The notes under the pieces: model-generated | Told to the model about the DNA's origin: nothing | The model's input: the letters and a program-made list of their open reading frames with translations, nothing else | Database searches by the model: none | Program-made: the position numbers and the translations under genes | Shown here: positions 59,138-64,000 of the stretch, piece by piece | How positions within the stretch are numbered: the first letter of the stretch is position 1 | Layout: each line of letters starts with the position of its first letter | Assembly: GCA_035536185.1 (NCBI GenBank) | Contig: DATLOM010000056.1 | Span: 1 to 64,000 of the forward strand | Direction: 5' to 3' | Length of the DNA: 64,000 nucleotides | Source of the DNA: GCA-2861595 sp035536185 | GTDB taxonomy: Bacteria > Actinomycetota > Acidimicrobiia > Acidimicrobiales > GCA-2861595

Positions 59138-59152
59138 TGAGAGCGATTCTCA
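59138..59152. promoter_or_regulatory. Zur-box-like palindrome
   Basis: TGAGAGCGATTCTCA has arms TGAGA/TCTCA around a 5-base centre and fits the general Fur/Zur-box shape (TGAxAATxxTTxTCA). It overlaps the stop codon of the Fur-family gene and abuts the znuC -10. Binding zinc-loaded Zur there would block RNA polymerase. Confidence 0.65.
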
Positions 59153-59587
59153 CTCGCAACTTGCGCAAATGCCCACCAGATCGAGGCGATGACCCTGGAG
59201 CGTGAAACCGGATCCCGCGGCCACCTCTGCCGCCGCCAGCGCAACCGTCTTCTCCAGCCGGGTGGACGCCGGCAGGTCCTCGACCGTCCCGCAGCTCGTG
59301 CAGACGAGGTGGTGGTGGTGCTCGGTGAGCGATTCGTCCAGCTCGTAGCGGGCGAAGCCGGGCGGGCCGGTGAGCCGGTGCACCACCCCGACCTCCTCCA
59401 GAACGGCGAGGGTGCGGTACACCGAGCTCTGGGCCAGCTGCGCCCTGGCCGCGGCGATGATCTCGACGATGGTGAGTGGCCGGGCCGCGCTGGAGAGGGC
59501 GTCCACCGTCGCCCTCCGCACGGGCGTGTAGCGCTGGCCGGCACGAGCGAGGAGCTCCTCGACGGTGCCGTGGATCTCGCTCGGCAT
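59150..59587 (-). CDS. zur: Fur-family regulator, probably Zur
   Basis: This 145-residue regulator has a winged helix (RYTPVRRATVDALSS, SSVYRTLAVLEEVGVV), the HHHHLVCTSCG metal/dimer segment, and a second CASCE at the C-terminus forming the structural zinc site with CTSC. Its position upstream of znuCB, with a Zur-like box between them, supports a zinc sensor over Fur. TATCCT ends eight bases before ATG 59587. Confidence 0.9.
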   Translation of the reverse strand: MPSEIHGTVEELLARAGQRYTPVRRATVDALSSAARPLTIVEIIAAARAQLAQSSVYRTLAVLEEVGVVHRLTGPPGFARYELDESLTEHHHHLVCTSCGTVEDLPASTRLEKTVALAAAEVAAGSGFTLQGHRLDLVGICASCE

Positions 59588-59595
59588 GGAGCCGA

Positions 59596-59601
59596 AGGAT
59601 A
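59596..59601 (-). promoter_or_regulatory. -10 hexamer TATCCT, leaderless zur
   Basis: TATCCT on the minus strand ends eight bases before ATG 59587. Confidence 0.5.
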
Positions 59602-59611
59602 CGCCGCCGCG

Positions 59612-60898
59612 TCAAGACGCCGGAATGAGCCGGTGGCCCCGCAGGTACGGGTGCAGTGCCTCGGGGAGCACCACCGACCCGTCGGGCTGGCGGTGGATCT
59701 CCACGAGGGCGGCCCACACCCGGGGAACGGCGAGAGCGGAGCCGTTGAGGGTGTGGACGAAGGCCGTTCCCTTCTCCGCCGCCGGACGGTACCGGATGTT
59801 GGCCCGGCGGGCCTGGTAGTCGCTGAACCACGACACCGACGAGACCTCCAGCCACTGGTCGCAGCCGGGGGCGTAGACCTCGAGGTCGAAGGCCCGGGCG
59901 TGGGACTGGCCCATGTCGCCCGTGCAGATGTCCAGCACCCGGTAGGGCAGGCCGAGCACCACGAGGAGCGCCTCGGCCCGGCTCAGCAGGTCGGCATGGA
60001 CCTCGGCCGCCTGCGCCGGCGTCGTGTAGGCGAGGATCTCCACCTTGTCGAACTCGTGGAGCCGGAGTAGCCCGCGGGTGTCGCGACCGGCCGAGCCCGC
60101 CTCCCGGCGGTAGCAGGGCGTGTAAGCCATCAGGCGGGTGGGGAGGTCGGCCTCGTCGAGGATCTCGTCGCGGGCCAGCGACGTGAGGGGGACCTCGGCC
60201 GTCGGTATCGCCCACAGGTCGTCGCGCTCGATGAGATAGGCGTCGTCGGCGAACTTCGGCAACTGCCCGGTGGCGGTGAGGGTGTCGCTGCGCACCAGGG
60301 TGGGCGGGCGGATCTCCTCGAAGGCGTCGGCATTGTGGTCGAGGGCCAGCTGGCACAGCGCCCGGGCCAGGGTGGCGCCCAGCCCCCGGTACATGGCGAA
60401 CATCGACCCTGAGATCTTGGCTGCCCGTTCCAGGTCGAGGATCCCCAGCTGCGTTCCGATGTCCCAGTGGGGAACGCGCTGGTGGTCGCCAAAAGCCGCT
60501 GGATCGTGGTTCTCCACCCGCAGCACGACGTTGTCCTCCGGGGAGGCACCATCCGGCGCATCGGGTGCGGGCAGGTTGGGGACCCGCAACAGCATCTCCC
60601 GCAAGGCGGCCTCGACCTCGGCCAGATCGCCGTCCAGCGCGCTCTCGTCCCCCCCGAGGCGGCGGCTCTCGAGGGCCAGGTTCTCGGCGGAAGCCTCGTC
60701 GCCGACCCTCTTGGCCAGCCCCACCTGCTTCGAGATGGACCTGACGCGGGCCCGCAGGTCGTCGCGGAGTGAGCTCAGCTCGCGGTGGCGCTCGTCGAGA
60801 CGGACCATGAGATCGACCTCCGTCCCGTCGACCTTCTTGCGGGCCAGGGCCCTCTTCACGGCGGCGGGATCGTTGCGTACGAGGCGAATGTCGATCAT
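59612..60898 (-). CDS. serS: Seryl-tRNA synthetase
   Basis: This 428-residue class-II synthetase has an N-terminal coiled-coil arm (about residues 30-105) for the tRNA long arm. Motif 2 is YRREAGSAGRDTRGLLRLHEF and motif 3 is LNGSALAVPRVWAALVE. The start MIDIRLVRNDPAAVK is standard; the longer in-frame reading from 60937 overlaps the divergent ABC gene and is rejected. TACCGT lies ten bases before the ATG. There is no room for a T-box. Confidence 0.97.
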   Translation of the reverse strand: MIDIRLVRNDPAAVKRALARKKVDGTEVDLMVRLDERHRELSSLRDDLRARVRSISKQVGLAKRVGDEASAENLALESRRLGGDESALDGDLAEVEAALREMLLRVPNLPAPDAPDGASPEDNVVLRVENHDPAAFGDHQRVPHWDIGTQLGILDLERAAKISGSMFAMYRGLGATLARALCQLALDHNADAFEEIRPPTLVRSDTLTATGQLPKFADDAYLIERDDLWAIPTAEVPLTSLARDEILDEADLPTRLMAYTPCYRREAGSAGRDTRGLLRLHEFDKVEILAYTTPAQAAEVHADLLSRAEALLVVLGLPYRVLDICTGDMGQSHARAFDLEVYAPGCDQWLEVSSVSWFSDYQARRANIRYRPAAEKGTAFVHTLNGSALAVPRVWAALVEIHRQPDGSVVLPEALHPYLRGHRLIPAS

Positions 60899-60908
60899 GG
60901 GATGCTCG

Positions 60909-60914
60909 ACGGTA
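60909..60914 (-). promoter_or_regulatory. -10 hexamer TACCGT for serS
   Basis: TACCGT on the minus strand lies ten bases before ATG 60898 and shares two bases with the opposite-strand -10 of the ABC gene. Confidence 0.45.
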
Positions 60915-60918
60915 GCGT
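60913..60918 (+). promoter_or_regulatory. -10 hexamer TAGCGT for the ABC exporter
   Basis: TAGCGT ends eight bases before ATG 60927, indicating a leaderless transcript. Confidence 0.5.
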
Positions 60919-60926
60919 CTCGCCCG

Positions 60927-61892
60927 ATGGCCGCCATCGAGGTGCGCGACCTGGTGGTCCGCTACGGAGAGGCGCCCGCCGTCGCCGGCGTGACGTTCTC
61001 CGCCGGTGCCGGCCAGGTACTGGCCCTCCTGGGGCCGAATGGGGCGGGCAAGACGAGCACCGTCGAGACGCTGGAGGGCTACCGGCGGCCCACTGCTGGC
61101 CAGGTCCGGGTGCTCGGGCTAGACCCGATCCGGGACCGGAGCTCCCTCATGCCCCGGATCGGAGTGATGCTGCAGCGCGGAGGCGTCTATCCCAGCATGG
61201 GCCCGGCTGAGGCGCTGCGGCTGTTCGCCGCCTATTACGAGGCCCCGGAGGATCCGGCGGCGCTCCTTTCCCGGCTCGGTCTCGACGAGGTGGACCGCAC
61301 ACCCTGGCGGCGCCTATCAGGCGGCGAGCAACAACGGCTGTCCTTGGCCCTCGCCCTGGTGGGCCGGCCGACGGTCGCCTTTCTCGACGAGCCCACCGCC
61401 GGCGTCGACCCCGCCGGCCGCCTGGCCATCCGCCAGGTCATACGGGATCTTCGGGACGGTGGCGTCTGTGTCGTCCTCACCACCCACGAGCTCGAGGAAG
61501 CGGAGCGCCTGGCCGACGCCATCGTGATCCTCGACCACGGAAAGGTGGTGGCCACCGGCACGCCGGCCGAGTTGATGTCCGCCGGCGGCGGCCGAGAGCT
61601 CCGCTTCGCCGCGCCTCCCGGCCTCGACTCCGCCGCTCTCGGGACAGCAGTGGGGGCCGCCGTCAAGGAGGATCGGCCCGGCGAGTACGTGGTGGAGGCG
61701 GAGGCGACGCCGTCCATGGTTGCCTCTGTCACAGGATGGCTGGCCGAGCACGACGTGCCGCTCGGCGACCTGCGGGCCGGGCGCCACACCCTCGAGGACG
61801 TCTTCCTCCGCCTCACCGGGCAGCCCAGCGCGGCGGAGACGGAGCGGGCCCCCCGGCGCCGGGGCCGGCATCGGCGTGAGGCCCGGCGTTGA
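60927..61892 (+). CDS. ABC-2 exporter ATPase (DrrA-like)
   Basis: This 321-residue ATPase has Walker A GPNGAGKTS, signature LSGGEQQRLSLALAL, Walker B VAFLDEPTAGVDP, and a C-terminal DrrA-type extension (about residues 215-310) ending in basic residues. It is coupled to the permease by TTGA overlap. Families like this export drugs, lipids or support cytochrome oxidase biogenesis; the substrate is not evident. Confidence 0.93.
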   Translation: MAAIEVRDLVVRYGEAPAVAGVTFSAGAGQVLALLGPNGAGKTSTVETLEGYRRPTAGQVRVLGLDPIRDRSSLMPRIGVMLQRGGVYPSMGPAEALRLFAAYYEAPEDPAALLSRLGLDEVDRTPWRRLSGGEQQRLSLALALVGRPTVAFLDEPTAGVDPAGRLAIRQVIRDLRDGGVCVVLTTHELEEAERLADAIVILDHGKVVATGTPAELMSAGGGRELRFAAPPGLDSAALGTAVGAAVKEDRPGEYVVEAEATPSMVASVTGWLAEHDVPLGDLRAGRHTLEDVFLRLTGQPSAAETERAPRRRGRHRREARR

Positions 61893-62611
61893 GCCGGGTC
61901 ACCGCTCAGGCCCGGGCCGAGGTGAGAATGACGTTGCGCCGTGGAGAGTCGGTGCTGCTGGCCCTCGGAATACCCGTGCTCCTGCTGGTCTTCTTCTCTC
62001 TCGTCGACGTGCTTCCCACCGGGACCGAGGATCCGGTCGATTTCCTCGCCCCCGGCATCTTGGCCCTTGCCGTGATGTCCACGGCCATGGTTGGGCTCGG
62101 CATCGCCACCGGGTTCGAACGCCAGTACCTGGTCCTCAAGCGGCTGGGTTCGACGCCGCTCCGCCGGGGTGAGCTGCTGGCCGCCAAGACGGTGGCTGTC
62201 CTGGCCGTCGAGGCCGTTCAGGTGGCGGTACTGGTCCCTGTCGCCCTCGCGCTCGGATGGAACGCAGAGGGCAACGCCGTGCTGGCGCTAGGTGCCGTCA
62301 TTCTGGCGACGGCGGGGTTCGCCGGCCTTGGCATGTTGATGGCCGGAGCGCTGAAGGCCGAGGTGACACTGGCCGCAGCCAACGGGCTGTACCTGGTCCT
62401 GCTCCTCCTCGGCGGCATAGTGGTGCCCATCAGCCGCCTGCCGGACGCACTGCGGGCCGTGGCCCGGGCTCTCCCGGCCGGCGCCCTCTCCGACGCCCTC
62501 CACGGCGCCCTGGCGCCGGCCGCGTCCGTACCCGGCCGAGCGTGGGTCGTGCTGGCTCTTTGGGCGGTAGCCGCACCCGTGGCTGCCGCCGTCACCTTTC
62601 GCTGGGAGTGA
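61889..62611 (+). CDS. ABC-2 type exporter permease (TTG start)
   Basis: This 240-residue protein has six membrane helices typical of the ABC-2 family, with LVLKRLGSTPLRRGELLAAK (the coupling-helix region) and a late GGIVVPISRLP segment. The TTG start overlaps the ATPase stop codon. It ends with a 20-base convergent overlap with the oxidoreductase gene. Confidence 0.9.
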   Translation: MSRVTAQARAEVRMTLRRGESVLLALGIPVLLLVFFSLVDVLPTGTEDPVDFLAPGILALAVMSTAMVGLGIATGFERQYLVLKRLGSTPLRRGELLAAKTVAVLAVEAVQVAVLVPVALALGWNAEGNAVLALGAVILATAGFAGLGMLMAGALKAEVTLAAANGLYLVLLLLGGIVVPISRLPDALRAVARALPAGALSDALHGALAPAASVPGRAWVVLALWAVAAPVAAAVTFRWE

Positions 62612-63605
62612 GCCCGAAAGCCTCGGCCAGCAGCTCGTATGAACGCCGGCGGGCCTTCGGGTCGTGGCAGATGGTGAGCACCACCAGCTCCTCCACAGCG
62701 AAAACCTCGGCGATCTTCGTCAGCTCCCTGCGGACCCGCTCGGGATCTCCGACCAGGATCCGGCCACGGTTCTGGGCAATGCGGGCCCGGTCGGTATCTG
62801 TGAGAGGACGAGCCTCCGCCTGCTCTACCGACGGGAGCGGGCCTCGCTCCACCTGGGACGTCAACCGCCACACATCCAGACTGGTGGCCAGACGTCGAGC
62901 CTCGGCGTCGGTGTCGGCGCAGAGAGCGGACACGGCAACACTGGCGCGGGGCCGGCCCGCGGGGTTGGAGGCCTCGAAGTGGCGGCGGTACTTGGCCACG
63001 ATCTGCGGCCCGTAGGCGGGAGTTATGAAATGGGCGAAGCACAGTGAGAGACCCAGGGCCGCGGCGCAGCCGGCCCCGTCGGAGCTGGAGCCGAGGAGCC
63101 ACACCTCGGGGCCGCCTGGGCTTTCGGGCGCGACGTGTACCGACCGAAACGGATGGTCCTCCTCGAGGGTGCCCTGGAGGAACCCGATCAGGTCCGCCAC
63201 CTGACGGGCGAACTGCTCGGGCCCTTCGGGTTCTGTTCCCGTTCCCAGAGCGGCAGCGGTTCTCTCCGACGCTCCGGCCGCTCGCCCGATGCCGAGGTCG
63301 ATCCGCCCGGGGGACAGCGCGTGGAGGACGCGGAACACCTCGGCCACCTTGAGCGGGCTGTAGTGGGAGAGCAGGACGCCGCCGGACCCGACGCGGATGG
63401 ACGATGTCGCGGCCGCCACCCGAGCGACCATGACCTCGGGCGCCGAGCCCGCCAGGCCAGGTGTGCCGTGGTGCTCGGCCAGCCAGTAGCGGCGATATCC
63501 GAGACGCTCCGCCTCGACGGCCAGAGCCACCGTCTCCGTCAGGGCATCGGCCGGCGTGGACCCGCTCGGCACCGGCGACTGGTCGAGAACGCTGAGGACC
63601 ACCAC
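62592..63605 (-). CDS. Luciferase-like (LLM) flavin-dependent oxidoreductase
   Basis: This 337-residue TIM-barrel protein is of the bacterial luciferase family, MsnO8-like subgroup. It has LSVLDQSPVPSG at the N-terminus, RYWLAEHHGTPGLAGSAPEV, RVGSGGVLLSHYSPLKVAE, RIDLGIGRA, and VWLLGSSSDGA. Two adjacent GTG codons (63605, 63602) can start it. These enzymes use reduced FMN or F420; nothing here decides which, and the substrate is unknown. Confidence 0.9.
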   Translation of the reverse strand: MVVLSVLDQSPVPSGSTPADALTETVALAVEAERLGYRRYWLAEHHGTPGLAGSAPEVMVARVAAATSSIRVGSGGVLLSHYSPLKVAEVFRVLHALSPGRIDLGIGRAAGASERTAAALGTGTEPEGPEQFARQVADLIGFLQGTLEEDHPFRSVHVAPESPGGPEVWLLGSSSDGAGCAAALGLSLCFAHFITPAYGPQIVAKYRRHFEASNPAGRPRASVAVSALCADTDAEARRLATSLDVWRLTSQVERGPLPSVEQAEARPLTDTDRARIAQNRGRILVGDPERVRRELTKIAEVFAVEELVVLTICHDPKARRRSYELLAEAFGLTPSER

Positions 63606-63660
63606 GCCGCAACCCTAGAGAGCGGCAGCCGAGCCGCTCAGCCGCGATCCTGCGATTGCG

Positions 63661-64000
63661 TCAGGGAGAGATCCGCGGTTCGGACGGAGCGACGTGCTCG
63701 GTACGGCGCAGCTCGGCGTCGACGTCCTCCCACCTGAGCACGTCGTCGACCTTGCCCTGCTCCTCCTTGGCGTACCAGCGGAAGAACATGGACACGATCA
63801 CGCCCCACAGCAGGGCTCCGGCGTAGACCTTCATCAGCGCCCCGGCCACCTGCTGGTCCTCGATGGCGCTCATGGAGAACGGGCGGGGGACCTCGGCGTA
63901 GAACCGGTAGAGCACGCCGTCGCCGAAGGTGAGGAACGAGGCCGGCACGGTGGGGATCACCGACTGCAGGAACACGTAGAGCATCCTCGAGGGGTAGGTC
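63661..64000 (-). CDS. ctaG: Cytochrome c oxidase assembly protein CtaG, C-terminal part
   Basis: The frame runs off the right end; about 112 residues are visible. They read YPSRMLYVFLQSVIPTVPAS, then the family mark SAIEDQQVAGALMKVYAG, two membrane segments, and a charged tail. This matches the caa3-type oxidase copper-assembly protein CtaG (DUF1404-like). The in-frame ATG at 63984 is internal. It fits the respiratory theme of the window. Confidence 0.85.
   Translation of the reverse strand, partial: TYPSRMLYVFLQSVIPTVPASFLTFGDGVLYRFYAEVPRPFSMSAIEDQQVAGALMKVYAGALLWGVIVSMFFRWYAKEEQGKVDDVLRWEDVDAELRRTEHVAPSEPRISP

Overview
The window is high-G+C DNA from an actinobacterium (Actinomycetota). 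MshA-type mycothiol glycosyltransferase, EgtB/C/D, nickel superoxide dismutase with its SodX protease, a 68-residue BldC-like regulator, an RsiG-like c-di-GMP anti-sigma protein, frequent GTG/TTG starts and many apparently leaderless promoters all fit. The split, b6-type cytochrome b and the overall gene order suggest Acidimicrobiia or a close relative, but that placement is inference; no rRNA is present.

Layout. 1-3.7 kb (+): the 3' end of an Asp-rich repeat protein with a strong terminator hairpin, a two-gene HTTM unit, and a secreted zincin-like protein with a fibronectin domain. 3.8-24.5 kb (-): one respiratory gene array read leftwards: a membrane protein, a two-cluster ferredoxin, cytochrome b6-like and subunit IV-like proteins, a Rieske protein, a dihaem cytochrome c, an unknown membrane protein, and complete complex I, nuoA to nuoN. 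24.7-26.6 kb (+): a monohaem cytochrome c translationally coupled to a geranylgeranyl-reductase-type flavoprotein. 26.6-34.6 kb (mostly -): tetrapyrrole genes hemL, hemB, cobA-hemD fusion, hemC, hemA, sirohaem dehydrogenase, headed by the redox regulator rex; a heptad-repeat coiled-coil protein sits between hemB and cobA-hemD. 34.7-49.9 kb: a PAS-phosphatase-kinase signalling protein, SAM hydrolase, BldC, ProC, an M23 peptidase, MshA, RsiG, SodX/SodN, and assorted single-gene enzymes. 49.9 kb: tRNA-Lys, followed by a restriction-modification cassette (PD-(D/E)XK nuclease, C5 methyltransferase, Vsr) to about 53.05 kb. 53.4-57.4 kb (-): a tight operon with a mini-membrane protein, sdhC, sdhD, egtB, egtC and egtD. 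57.5-59.6 kb (-): zur, znuC and znuB with a Zur-box-like palindrome. 59.6-64 kb: serS, a divergent ABC exporter, a luciferase-like oxidoreductase and the C-terminal part of CtaG.

The themes are menaquinone-linked respiration (complex I, bc-type complex, haem synthesis, NADH-sensing Rex, CtaG, SDH anchors, a quinone-tail-type reductase) and redox/metal protection (mycothiol, ergothioneine, Ni-SOD, zinc homeostasis). No stretch over 300 bp lacks a gene; the longest gaps (about 259, 216 and 182 bp) are described. The most notable leads are a near-identical N-terminal peptide on two unrelated electron-transport proteins, an RsiG with two c-di-GMP-type motifs, a 12-bp perfect inverted repeat over the cobA-hemD start, and the sdh-egt operon.
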